Below, piece by piece: positions 15,935 to 23,871 of a DNA stretch of 64,000 bases (within the stretch, counting starts at the first letter, position 1; each line of letters begins with the position of its first letter). Where the stretch lies: NCBI RefSeq assembly GCF_014323725.1, contig NZ_JABVED010000002.1:329682-393681 (forward strand). The letters run 5' to 3'. The stretch is from Actinokineospora xionganensis (GTDB lineage Bacteria; Actinomycetota; Actinomycetes; Mycobacteriales; Pseudonocardiaceae). Both the position numbers and the translations under genes were made by a program. The notes under the pieces are model-generated. The model ran no database searches, was not told where the DNA came from, and saw nothing but the letters and a program-made list of their open reading frames with translations.

Positions 15935-16323
15935 TGACCGACGCGGAGTTGCTCGCCGAGTTGGCGGGCATGTTGGACCGGGTCGATCCGGTGCCCGCCA
16001 CCGTCCGCACCGCGGCGATGTTGGCTGGGACGTTCGTCGGCGCCCGGTGGGACTGGCTGGAACTCTCGCCGCTGGCCGGGGTCGCGGTTCGGGGCGGCGC
16101 CCGGATGTGGCGGTGTGGTGCGGGGGTCATCGAGATCGCCGACCGGGTGTCCGGGCTGCTGACCGTCCCCGTCACCCGCGCGGAACTGCACAGCGCGGCG
16201 GGTGTTCTCGCCGTCGCGGTGGATTCGGTGGGCGCGTTCTCCGCTCAGCTGCCCACCGGGCGGATGCGGCTCGTGCTGCACCGGGCAGGCGACGTGCCGC
16301 TGGTGACGAGGTGGTTCCGGTGA
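15934..16323 (+). CDS. small cytoplasmic protein of the sigma-CHAT operon, 129 aa
   Basis: The protein begins MTDAELLAELAGMLDRVDPVPATVRTAA, the typical start of the conserved middle gene in actinobacterial sigma/CHAT operons. A beta-rich C-terminal half (VPVTRAELHSAAGVLAVAVDSVGAFSAQLPTGRMRLVLH) resembles a carboxypeptidase-regulatory-like or transthyretin-like sandwich. No TM segment or cysteine motif is seen. Its stop overlaps the GTG of the CHAT gene by 4 nt. It could be a cytoplasmic anti-sigma or adaptor between sigma factor and CHAT protease; no direct evidence exists. Confidence 0.65.
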   Translation: MTDAELLAELAGMLDRVDPVPATVRTAAMLAGTFVGARWDWLELSPLAGVAVRGGARMWRCGAGVIEIADRVSGLLTVPVTRAELHSAAGVLAVAVDSVGAFSAQLPTGRMRLVLHRAGDVPLVTRWFR

Positions 16324-18371
16324 CCTGGGACCACCACCACCGGGCCGCGCTCGCCCACCAAGAGCGCGGCGAGCCGTTGCGGGCCCGGCCACACGCCCGG
16401 CTGGCACGGGAACACGCCGCGACCGCGGCGCAGGCGGCGGAGTCCGCGCTGGTCATGGCCTGGATCGCGCAGCAGGTCGGCGACCACGACGCGGCGGTCG
16501 CGCTGATCGCCGACGCCCGGCCCGCGTTGTCCGGGCAGCTTTTGGCACGCGCGGACTGCCTGCACGGGCTGACGCTCTGCATGACGGCCGAGCACGAAGC
16601 GGCGCTCAGCGTCCTGGCACGGGCGGCGAAGCGGCTGCGCGACGACCACTGGCGGGCCAACGCCCTGGTCGGCATCGGCGTCTCCGCGGGCTACCTGCGG
16701 CGGCCCGCCGTGGCCGAGGACGCACTCGACCGCGCGCACGCCCTCTACCTCGCGCAAGGCAAGCCCGAGCGGGCCCGAACCTGCTTGCACAACAAGGGTT
16801 TCGTCGCCGCCCAGGCAGGCGACTTCAGCCGCGCCCTGCGGCTCTACGACGCCGCGGGCATCGACGAGACCACGCGGCCGGAGGTCCTGATCGACCGGGC
16901 GAACGCGCTCCTCGGCGTCGGACTCATCAACAGCGCAGGACGGGCACTCGCCCGGGCGGCGGTCGCGCTCGGGGCCACCGGGCGCGGGCCCGCGTTCGCC
17001 GAAGCCACTCTCGCCCACGCGCACCGGGCGCTGCTGGCCGGTGATCCCGCCACGGCGGCGAAGGCGGCTGAGACGGCGGCGGGATTGTTCGAGGAGCAGG
17101 GAAATTCGGGGTGGCTCGCGCACGCCCAAGCGGTGCGGCTGCGCGCCCTGGGGCGAACTTCGTCCGACGTCGCCGACCGGTGCGAACAGGCGGGGTGGGT
17201 CGCCGAGGCCGCTGAGCTGCGCTTGCTCGCCGGGCGGCTGGATCTGGTCGAGCCACACCGGTTCGCCGTCGAACCCGGACTGCGCGCGCTCGGCTGGCTG
17301 GCCCGGGCCCAGGCGGCGGGCAGCCCACGAGCCGCTTTCGCCGCCTGCCGCGCCGGCGGTCTGGGCGACTCACGGCTCGCCGCGGTCGGGGTGGACGCCG
17401 CCGTGTCGGGCGGCAGGCCGCGAACGGTCTTCACCTGGGCCGAGCGTTCGCGTGGCGTGGATGCCCCCACGCACCGAGAAATCGGTGTGGCACTGGGAGA
17501 TCGCGAGTTGCTAGACTTCTATGTCCATAAAGGACAGCTGCGGACGGTTTCGGTTTTCCGCGGCCGGTTCCGCGACCACGTCGTCGGATCGGCGGCCGCG
17601 GTCGCCGAAGCCGCCGAGAGCCTGCGGATAACGTCCACACTGGCCGCCAGGACCGGGACTGCCGCGGCCACCCAGCGCGCGGCACGGGTGCTCGACGCGA
17701 TGCTGTTCACGAGTTCGGCGATCCGGGAACTGGTCGTGCTCCCGTCTCCGGAGCTGTCGTCTGTTCCCTGGGCGGCGCTGCCGAGCCTGGCGGGAATACC
17801 GGTCTCGGTGGCGCCGTCGGCAGCCGCCTGGCTGCGCGCGAAACAGGTCCCCGAGCGGACCGGTCCGACCGCGTGGATCGCCTGCCCCGGCCTGACCCAC
17901 GCGGCAGGTGAGGTGACCACGCTGCATGCCCGGCACGGCGGCACCCTCGTCACCGGCCGGGAGTCGACCGTCGTGAACGTGTTGGCGGCGATGAGCGGAG
18001 CAGGCCTTGTCCACATCGCCGCCCACGGCCGACACCACACTGCGGCGCCGCGGTTCTCCGCCCTGGCACTGGCGGATGGCCCGCTGCGCGCCCAGGACAT
18101 CGAGCGGCTGCCCGAACCGCCCCGACTGCTCGTGCTGTCGTCCTGCGAATCGGGGAAGGCCGACTTGCTGGGCCTGATCGCCGTCCTGCTCGACCTGGGT
18201 GTCGGCACGGTGGTCGCCAGCACGCTGCCGGTGCCCGACGACCTCGCCGTGCCGCTGATGACCGACCTCCACGAACGGCTCGCGGCGGGCGCGGGCCCGG
18301 CGAAGGCGCTCGCGGGGGCCCAGACGGCGCACGGCCACCTCGGCTTCGCCTGCTACGGCTCACCGGGATGA
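16320..18371 (+). CDS. TPR-CHAT caspase-like protease, 683 aa
   Basis: The N-terminal two thirds are TPR-like helical repeats (AALAHQERGEPLRARPHARLAREH, then ARADCLHGLTL, RARTCLHNKGFVAAQAGDFSRALRLYD and others). The C-terminal third is a CHAT caspase-like domain: catalytic His569 in VHIAAHGRHH and Cys609 in VLSSCESG, both intact, with the ASTLPVPDD strand typical of the fold. CHAT proteases act as effectors of stress, defence or regulated proteolysis in the cytoplasm, their TPRs sensing partners. The GTG start overlaps the upstream stop (GTGA). Last gene of the sigma operon; a subtilisin gene converges on it 36 nt away. Confidence 0.9.
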   Translation: MTWDHHHRAALAHQERGEPLRARPHARLAREHAATAAQAAESALVMAWIAQQVGDHDAAVALIADARPALSGQLLARADCLHGLTLCMTAEHEAALSVLARAAKRLRDDHWRANALVGIGVSAGYLRRPAVAEDALDRAHALYLAQGKPERARTCLHNKGFVAAQAGDFSRALRLYDAAGIDETTRPEVLIDRANALLGVGLINSAGRALARAAVALGATGRGPAFAEATLAHAHRALLAGDPATAAKAAETAAGLFEEQGNSGWLAHAQAVRLRALGRTSSDVADRCEQAGWVAEAAELRLLAGRLDLVEPHRFAVEPGLRALGWLARAQAAGSPRAAFAACRAGGLGDSRLAAVGVDAAVSGGRPRTVFTWAERSRGVDAPTHREIGVALGDRELLDFYVHKGQLRTVSVFRGRFRDHVVGSAAAVAEAAESLRITSTLAARTGTAAATQRAARVLDAMLFTSSAIRELVVLPSPELSSVPWAALPSLAGIPVSVAPSAAAWLRAKQVPERTGPTAWIACPGLTHAAGEVTTLHARHGGTLVTGRESTVVNVLAAMSGAGLVHIAAHGRHHTAAPRFSALALADGPLRAQDIERLPEPPRLLVLSSCESGKADLLGLIAVLLDLGVGTVVASTLPVPDDLAVPLMTDLHERLAAGAGPAKALAGAQTAHGHLGFACYGSPG

Positions 18372-18378
18372 CACCCCC

Positions 18379-18401
18379 GCCCGCGCATAGCGAGCGCGGG
18401 C
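18379..18401. terminator. short hairpin between CHAT and subtilisin genes
   Basis: Arms 18379-18386 and 18394-18401 pair over 8 GC-rich bp around a 7-nt loop in the 36-nt convergent gap. Confidence 0.5.
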
Positions 18402-18407
18402 CGCTCG

Positions 18408-19568
18408 TCAGCTCACCTGCGATGACATCGCCGGTGACACCCGTTCCCGTGCGGCCGTGTGGGTCAGGCCCTCGTTGATGGCCTTGGCGATCTCCGCCGC
18501 CACCCTGGGCGCCGCGAAGGAGGTGCCGCTCCACCGAGCCGCCCCATACGCGCGGCCGGTCGCCGACGGGCGGACGTGGGCGCTGACGACGTCCACGCCC
18601 GGGGCCGCCGTGTCGACCCAGGGGCCGTGGCCGGAGAACGGGGCCGGGCTCCCATCCGGTTTCGTGGCGCCGACCGCGACGACCGACGGGAGTGCCGCGG
18701 GCCAGAACGGGCGAGACGTCCCGTGGTTGCCCGCCGCCGCGACCACCACGGTGTCGGTGAAGCGGGAGAACTCGTGGACCAGCGCGGGCGGGCAGCGGTC
18801 GTCCGTGGTGTGGCAGCCTGCGGTCAGGACGACGACGTCGATGTGTTCCCCGCGGGCCGCCGCGTGTTGGCGGGTGCGGCGCAGGGCCATGGCCACCGTG
18901 CGGTCGTCGGTGATGCCGTGGGAGCTCAGCACCCGGTGGTGGCGCAGGACCGCCCCGGGGGCGTGCCGCAGCGCCACCCCGGTGACGAAGGTGCCGTGGC
19001 CCGCCTGGGCGTCGGTGACGCCGTCGCCCTCGAAGTCGAGGGTCTCGGGGACCGGGCCCCACTCGCCGAACCAGGGGCGGCTGGTGAACCACGGGTGCGG
19101 GTCCACGCCGGTGTCGAGGATCAGGACCGTGACCGGCTTGGCCCAGTCCTCGGCGGGCGGCTCCGGGGGCAGTTCGACCGGCTCGGGCTTCGCGCCGGTC
19201 CCGTGCAGGATCGGGGCGCCGACCATGACCGTGTGGACGTGGTTGGCCGACACCTTGAGGCGGTCGGCGTAGTCCTCGGCGATCCGGATGGCGTCGGCGG
19301 TCGGGCGCAGCCGCAGGGTCGCGTGGTCGGCCGAGTCCACGCGGTCGATCCAGCGGGCGAGTTCGTCGACGGCCGCGTCGAGGCCGCCCAGCGGGACCAG
19401 GAGTTGGCCGCGGTGGACCAGGCACTCGGCGGGGCCGCCCGGGTCGTGGTGCTGGAAGGCGGGGTGGCGCTCGGCGATCTCATGTGTGTGCACAAGGGAC
19501 ACCGTCCCGTCGCAAGGAGACAAGCGCTCGCGGGAAGCCCTCGCGTCACCCGGAGTGGTGATTTCCAC
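18408..19568 (-). CDS. cytoplasmic S8 subtilisin-like serine protease, 386 aa
   Basis: Counting from the GTG at 19568, the triad is Asp152 (LILDTGVD), His191 (GHGTFVTG) and Ser350 (SGTSFAAPRVAAEIA), with oxyanion Asn281 (AAAGNHG). No signal peptide is visible; instead a 140-residue N-terminal region with RGQLLVPLGGLDAAVDEL precedes the catalytic domain, as in S8 proteases found beside CHAT/sigma operons of actinobacteria. The start is uncertain: GTGs and a TTG occur over about 70 nt and none has a convincing ribosome site. Convergent with the CHAT gene, so the two proteases probably belong to one module. Confidence 0.85.
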   Translation of the reverse strand: MEITTPGDARASRERLSPCDGTVSLVHTHEIAERHPAFQHHDPGGPAECLVHRGQLLVPLGGLDAAVDELARWIDRVDSADHATLRLRPTADAIRIAEDYADRLKVSANHVHTVMVGAPILHGTGAKPEPVELPPEPPAEDWAKPVTVLILDTGVDPHPWFTSRPWFGEWGPVPETLDFEGDGVTDAQAGHGTFVTGVALRHAPGAVLRHHRVLSSHGITDDRTVAMALRRTRQHAAARGEHIDVVVLTAGCHTTDDRCPPALVHEFSRFTDTVVVAAAGNHGTSRPFWPAALPSVVAVGATKPDGSPAPFSGHGPWVDTAAPGVDVVSAHVRPSATGRAYGAARWSGTSFAAPRVAAEIAKAINEGLTHTAARERVSPAMSSQVS

Positions 19569-19704
19569 ACTCTGTGATGATCGACCGCCCGGAGTGCGGC
19601 CGTTCACCGTCTTTCCGGGTGGAACGAGCCCGGTTAGGGTGCAGAAATGCGGCCAAGTCGTGGATAGTGGCTTGGTTGCGCCGGGTAGTCGGAGCGAGTC
19701 GCGG

Positions 19705-20463
19705 ATGGTGGTGACGAGCGTGGATCGCACAGTGAGCGTGCTGTTGCTCCGCGTCGCCGCCGTCGCCGGGTTGCTGATGGCGGTCTGGGTCGCCATGGTG
19801 GTCCTCGCTTCGAACGCCTCGGCTGAGGACCGGCCGCTACCACCGCCGCCGCGACCCACCCGACCCAGCTCCGGGCTGATCGGTCTCGTCGGCAACACCC
19901 TCGACGTGGCACGCCCGCTGGTGAGCGGGGTGGTCGGCACGGTGTCGGAGGTCCCCCTGGTCGACGACCCTGTCGACGTGCCGATCCTGGAACCGCAGGC
20001 GGAGACCACCAGCCAGTCGAGTGAGACGTTCTCGGCACCCGCCGCGGTGTCGGTCAAGCCGCCCGCGCCGCCACGCGCGCCCGTGGTGAGCGCGCCGGAG
20101 CCGGTCAAGGCCGCTCCGGTGCGGCTCACGCCCAAGGTCGAGCGGCCGGTTGAGCCGCCGCGACCCGTCGTGGTCCCGAAGGCGCCCGCCCGCAAGCCCA
20201 CCTTCGAACTCGTGGCCGGCTCGTCGGATGAAGAAGCCGACAAGCGAACCACCCCGGAGCCGCCCGCCGCGCCCGCGGCGCCCGCCGCTCCGGGATCCAC
20301 CGCCTCCGCCGCCTCCGATGGCGGCGGTCACGCCCGCGGCCTGACCGGCATGCTCGCCGGTCGCGCCCCGCTCACCCCGCCCGCGTCGGCGGGAGTGGCG
20401 GGATCGCGCGTCACGGACGCGGCAGGCAGATGCGCGGGGCTTCCCGCGTCGTCCCCCGACTGA
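19705..20463 (+). CDS. exported proline/alanine-rich protein, 252 aa
   Basis: A signal sequence or anchor (VSVLLLRVAAVAGLLMAVWVAMVVLASNASA, likely cut at ASA-ED) is followed by a Pro-rich segment (PLPPPPRPTRP), an amphipathic region (LVGNTLDVARPLVSGVVGTV) and long Pro/Ala/Val-rich low-complexity stretches to the end. No catalytic domain is recognisable. The ATG at 19705 was chosen because the hydrophobic segment begins soon after. It is divergent from the S8 protease gene; a cell-wall-spanning or surface role is a guess from composition. Confidence 0.65.
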   Translation: MVVTSVDRTVSVLLLRVAAVAGLLMAVWVAMVVLASNASAEDRPLPPPPRPTRPSSGLIGLVGNTLDVARPLVSGVVGTVSEVPLVDDPVDVPILEPQAETTSQSSETFSAPAAVSVKPPAPPRAPVVSAPEPVKAAPVRLTPKVERPVEPPRPVVVPKAPARKPTFELVAGSSDEEADKRTTPEPPAAPAAPAAPGSTASAASDGGGHARGLTGMLAGRAPLTPPASAGVAGSRVTDAAGRCAGLPASSPD

Positions 20464-20532
20464 CCTAGCACCGTCCCCGGGGACAGGTGTGCCCATAGGG
20501 CGCCCGTGTCCGCTCTCGAACCATCTCCACAG

Positions 20533-20606
20533 CCCGATCTGCCGACCGCGCCCGTGCAGATCGGGACCCTGGCCCCGGCGCCGCGATGCCCCCGCGGCGC
20601 CGGGGC
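20533..20606. terminator. two consecutive hairpins downstream of the Pro-rich gene
   Basis: A 10-bp perfect stem (20533-20542 with 20556-20565) is followed 6 nt later by a 14-bp perfect stem (20572-20585 with 20593-20606, 7-nt loop). They lie in the convergent gap 20464-20775, which has no gene. Confidence 0.65.
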
Positions 20607-20682
20607 ACCCACTGGCCGTCCACCGTGATCGGCACAACGAGGGGCTGTGCCGAATGACCTTCATGGTGGATGACCAGGTCGA

Positions 20683-20740
20683 AGTGCGCTGGATGGCGAC
20701 AGACCCGGAAGGGTCAACGCGTTACGCCATCCAGCGCACT
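20683..20740. other. 16-bp perfect stem with inner GGAA-tetraloop hairpin, then T5
   Basis: Arms 20683-20698 and 20725-20740 pair perfectly over 16 bp. The 26-nt loop itself carries GACCC-GGAA-GGGTC (20702-20715), a 5-bp stem closed by a GNRA tetraloop. A GCGCTTTTT run follows. This may be a terminator of elaborate shape or a small structured RNA; it lies 35 nt from the end of the MocR gene. Confidence 0.55.
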
Positions 20741-20775
20741 GCGCTTTTTAGCGGGTAAAGGGGTGGGAAAGCTAG

Positions 20776-22233
20776 TCAAGCGACCGGAATGTGCCCATAA
20801 GGACTTACCGGCGCGGGCGATCCGGTGACGTGCTCGGCCACCAGCGACAGCCTGCGCACGGCTTCGGCCAGTTGCGCGGGCGGCAGCGTGTAGGGCAGCC
20901 GGATCCAGCGTTCGAGGCCGCCGTGGGCGGCGAACCGCGATCCCGGTGCCACCCGAACGCCGAAGTTCTGCGCGGTCACCGCGAGCCGGGTGCCGATCGG
21001 CTCCGGCAGCCCGCACCACAGGCTCAGCCCGCCGCCCGGCACCTCGAAAGTCCACTGTGGACAATAAGTGCGGACGGCTTCGACCAGCGCGTCACGGCGG
21101 GCCGCGAGCTCGGTCCGGCGCACACGCGGAACCGGGTCCGGATCGGCGTAGAGTTCGGCCAGGACAAGCTGTTCGAGCACGGGCGAGCCAAGATCATAGG
21201 CATGGCGGGCGGCCGCTATTCGCCGGATGACGTCCTCCGGCGCGCGCACCCAGCCCAGCCGCAGACCGCCCCAGTGCGACTTGCTCGCCGACCCGACGGC
21301 CAGCACCATGCCGCCGCCGAACGCGGGCAGCGGCGCGGGACCGTCGAGCGGGTCGCCGTCGAGGTCGAGTTCGACCAGGGTCTCGTCCACGACGACAGGT
21401 GTCCGCGCGCGGCGCAGCGCGGAGACAAGCCGGGCGCGGCCTTCGGCGTCGAGCCTGCGCCCGGTCGGGTTGTGGAAATCGACGATGAAGTGGGCCAGCC
21501 GCGGCGACGCCTGGCGCAGCGCGGCCTCGATGCCCTCGTGGTCCCAGCCGTCCTCGACCAGCGGCACGGCGACGGGGACGGCGTGCGCGGCCTTGATCGC
21601 GTCGATGGCGTTGGGGTAGGTGGGGAGTTCGATCAGGACCCGGTCGCCCGGGTCGGTCATCGTGCGCAGCACGAGAGCGAGTGCGTGGTGAGCCCCGTTG
21701 GTGATCAGCACCTCGGCCGGGCCGGTCGGCAGACCGCGTGCGGTGTAGCGCTCGGCGATGCGCTGGCGCAGGATGTCGACGCCGTAGTCGTAGTAGCCGT
21801 GGCCCGCGAGTTCGGCGGCGAACCGGGAGCGCACGGCATCGATCGCCTTGGCGATGCCCGGAACCGCCTCGGGCGCGGCGCGGGCCAGGTCGAGGGGTTG
21901 CTCGTCGAGCGACTCCCACGTCCGGTCGGCGCCCGAGGCGCTGGGCAGCGCGGTCCAGGAACCGGACCCGCGCCTGCTGACGATCAGACCGTCGGCCCGC
22001 AGGAGGTCCCAGGCGGTGCCGACGAGCGTCCGGCTGACGCCCAGGGCTTCGGCGAGTTCGCGCTCGGCGGGCAGGACCGTGCCGGGCGGAAGCTGCCCGT
22101 CGAGGACCAGCAGCTTGATCCCGGCGGCCAGCCCAGCCGACCCCTGCCTGCTGCCGTGCGCCCGCCATTCACCCAGCAACCGGACCAATTGCTGCCGGGA
22201 GACCCGGCCACTGGGTGGAACACTCGACGTCAT
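20776..22233 (-). CDS. MocR-type GntR regulator with aminotransferase domain, 485 aa
   Basis: Residues 15-90 form a GntR winged helix (LLVLDGQLPPGTVLPAERELAEALGVSRTLVGTAWDLLRADGLIVSRRGSGSW). The rest is a fold-type I aminotransferase-like domain with FHNPTGRRL, the Asp of VVVDETL and the PLP-Lys motif SASKSHWGGLRLGWV. This is the MocR/PdxR/GabR architecture: PLP or an amino-acid aldimine is the effector and catalysis is usually lost. It is divergent from a yczE-type gene, an arrangement also seen with B. subtilis ycxD-yczE. The ATG at 22233 is the first codon consistent with the GntR fold. Confidence 0.9.
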   Translation of the reverse strand: MTSSVPPSGRVSRQQLVRLLGEWRAHGSRQGSAGLAAGIKLLVLDGQLPPGTVLPAERELAEALGVSRTLVGTAWDLLRADGLIVSRRGSGSWTALPSASGADRTWESLDEQPLDLARAAPEAVPGIAKAIDAVRSRFAAELAGHGYYDYGVDILRQRIAERYTARGLPTGPAEVLITNGAHHALALVLRTMTDPGDRVLIELPTYPNAIDAIKAAHAVPVAVPLVEDGWDHEGIEAALRQASPRLAHFIVDFHNPTGRRLDAEGRARLVSALRRARTPVVVDETLVELDLDGDPLDGPAPLPAFGGGMVLAVGSASKSHWGGLRLGWVRAPEDVIRRIAAARHAYDLGSPVLEQLVLAELYADPDPVPRVRRTELAARRDALVEAVRTYCPQWTFEVPGGGLSLWCGLPEPIGTRLAVTAQNFGVRVAPGSRFAAHGGLERWIRLPYTLPPAQLAEAVRRLSLVAEHVTGSPAPVSPYGHIPVA

Positions 22234-22237
22234 GTGA

Positions 22238-22287
22238 CCAATTGTCGCAGATTGGCTCTCGATAGAAAGTCCAATCGTTGTCAGAAT
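22238..22287. promoter_or_regulatory. CCAAT-repeat operator between mocR and yczE-like genes
   Basis: The 60-nt divergent gap contains CCAAT (22238-22242), ATTGG (22251-22255, the inverse) and CCAAT (22271-22275), two of them followed by TGTC-type ends. CAGAAT at 22282-22287 stands 6 nt before the yczE ATG and may be its -10. MocR regulators bind repeated short sites in such gaps; matching this set to the protein is inference. Confidence 0.4.
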
Positions 22288-22293
22288 GGCCGC

Positions 22294-22914
22294 ATGACCG
22301 TGGTCGACCTCCAGCACGTGCCGGTCCGGGTCGCACCCGGACGCCGGCTCACCCAACTCTTCGTCGGGCTCGCCCTGTATGGCGCGAGCATGGCGCTGCA
22401 GATCGAGGCCGCGCTCGGCCTCGCGCCGTGGGATGTGCTGCACGAGGCGCTGAACAAGGTCACCGGGCTCAGCTTCGGCACGATCACCGCGATCACCGGC
22501 GTGATCGTGATGCTGTGCTGGATCCCGCTGCGCCAGCGGCCCGGCGTCGGCACGATCGCCAACATCGTGCTCATCTCGGTGTCGGTGGATGTGACGCTGT
22601 TCCTGCTGCCCACACCGGATTCCCTGGTCGCCCGAATCGCGTTCCTCGGCTCCGGGATCGTCCTCAACGGACTGGCGACCGCGGCGTACATCGGCGCCCG
22701 GCTCGGACCGGGCCCGCGCGACGGGCTGATGACCGGACTCGCCACCCGGTTCGGGTTCTCGATCCGGTGGGTCCGCACGGGGATCGAGATCGCCGTGCTC
22801 GCCACCGGCTGGCTCCTCGGCGGCACGGTCGGAGTCGGGACCGCGCTCTACGCGGTGGCGATCGGCCCACTCGCCCAACTGTTCCTGCCCCTCGTCTCCT
22901 GGAAGCAGCAATAG
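22294..22914 (+). CDS. YczE-family integral membrane protein, 206 aa
   Basis: The protein has about five hydrophobic segments with the family features LFVGLALYGASMALQIEAALGLAPWDVLHEAL, LGPGPRDGLMTGLA and RTGIEIAVLATGWLLGGTVGVGTALYA. YczE proteins are membrane proteins of unknown mechanism; the Bacillus member is needed for polyketide (bacillaene) production. The gene is controlled, by position, from the divergent MocR regulator. No ribosome site is obvious before the ATG, but a CAGAAT hexamer at 6 nt suggests a leaderless or very short leader. Confidence 0.85.
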   Translation: MTVVDLQHVPVRVAPGRRLTQLFVGLALYGASMALQIEAALGLAPWDVLHEALNKVTGLSFGTITAITGVIVMLCWIPLRQRPGVGTIANIVLISVSVDVTLFLLPTPDSLVARIAFLGSGIVLNGLATAAYIGARLGPGPRDGLMTGLATRFGFSIRWVRTGIEIAVLATGWLLGGTVGVGTALYAVAIGPLAQLFLPLVSWKQQ

Positions 22915-23051
22915 TTGGTGTCCGACAAACCCGACTTGCAACGAACCGACACCGAAGGGGATCGTGGCGAAAGCCGACCACGATTGCCCTGCCGGTCGGC
23001 GCCATCGCCCGTCTGGTGACCCAAGCATGGAATTGCGGGGAGCCGGACTGG

Positions 23052-23597
23052 TTAGCCTGCCTGGGCCAACTCCGCGGTGACGGTGCGGTGCGTGACGCCG
23101 AAGCCTGCCAGGATGTCGGCCACGACGCCCTGCTCGGCGAGCAGCGCGAGCAACAGGTGCTCGTCACCGATCGTGGAATCCTTGCGGGCCAACGCTTCCC
23201 GCAGGGTGCGCTCCAGGAGCTTCTTGGATTCAGGGGCGATCGGGACCCGCCATCGCGGGCCGAACGCGCGCCGTCGCCTCGCCGGGGCCAGAGCGCCTTC
23301 GCCGTGGGTGGATTCGAGCGCCTCGACGATCGCGTCGACGTCGATGCCGACCTCGCTCAGGGCCGCGGTGTCCGCCTGGGACAGTCCGCCGCGGCGGTGG
23401 GCCTGGGCGATCGCCTCGGTGACCGCGGCGGTCGTGACGCCGTGCGCGGCGAGGATCTTCGCGCTGGTCGTGTCGCCGTGCTTGAGGATGGCCAGCAGCA
23501 GGTGCTCGGGCCGGATAAGGGCGGCGCGCTCCTGTTCGGCCAGGTGCACGCCGTCGCGCACGATGACGCGGGCGGTCTTGGTGAATCGCTCGAACAT
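23052..23597 (-). CDS. Clp N-terminal-domain protein (no ATPase), 181 aa
   Basis: Two Clp-N repeats are visible: MFERFTKTARVIVRDGVHLAEQERAALIRPEHLLLAILKHG at the start and SKKLLERTLREALARKDSTIGDEHLLLALLAEQG in the second half, joined by an Arg-rich linker. This is the adaptor/substrate-recognition domain of ClpC/ClpA standing alone, without AAA modules. Such proteins may act as ClpC adaptors or decoys in regulated proteolysis. It starts immediately after the stop of the small HTH gene (0 nt gap), so both are translated from one mRNA. Confidence 0.88.
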   Translation of the reverse strand: MFERFTKTARVIVRDGVHLAEQERAALIRPEHLLLAILKHGDTTSAKILAAHGVTTAAVTEAIAQAHRRGGLSQADTAALSEVGIDVDAIVEALESTHGEGALAPARRRRAFGPRWRVPIAPESKKLLERTLREALARKDSTIGDEHLLLALLAEQGVVADILAGFGVTHRTVTAELAQAG

Positions 23598-23807
23598 CTA
23601 CTTCCTCCCGTATTTCTTGTGCACGGCCTGCTTGCTCACGCCGAGTTCGGCGGCGATCTCCTGCCAGGACCAACCGTCGATCCGGGCACTGCGGACCTGC
23701 ACGGCTTCGAGTTGTTCGAGTAGCCGACGCAAGGCGGCCACCGCGCGCAGACCCACCCTGGGGTCCTTGTCGCCCGCCGCCGTGGCCAACTGGGTTGCTT
23801 CAGCCAT
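23598..23807 (-). CDS. small helix-turn-helix protein paired with a Clp-N protein, 69 aa
   Basis: The C-terminal part IDGWSWQEIAAELGVSKQAVHKKYGRK is a clear HTH with a basic end. The ATG at 23807 was preferred over an upstream codon because a TTGACA/TATGTT promoter places the transcription start at this ATG, giving a leaderless mRNA. The HTH gene directly precedes a Clp-N-domain gene, a cassette seen across actinobacteria. Two GTCAA-N6-TTGAC dyads overlap its promoter, so autoregulation is likely. Confidence 0.85.
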   Translation of the reverse strand: MAEATQLATAAGDKDPRVGLRAVAALRRLLEQLEAVQVRSARIDGWSWQEIAAELGVSKQAVHKKYGRK

Positions 23808-23810
23808 GCC

Positions 23811-23854
23811 GTCAACATAGGTTGACGACACCAGGGTTGTCAACCTTCATTGAC
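23811..23854 (-). promoter_or_regulatory. promoter overlapped by two GTCAA-N6-TTGAC dyads
   Basis: Dyad one is at 23811-23826 and dyad two at 23839-23854, 28 bp apart, each with the same 5-6-5 design. On the minus strand TTGACA (23843-23838), an 18-nt spacer and TATGTT (23819-23814) form a good promoter, the -35 in one dyad and the -10 touching the other; ATG follows 6 nt after the -10. Confidence 0.6.
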
Positions 23855-23871
23855 GGAGGCAGGATCAGGGC

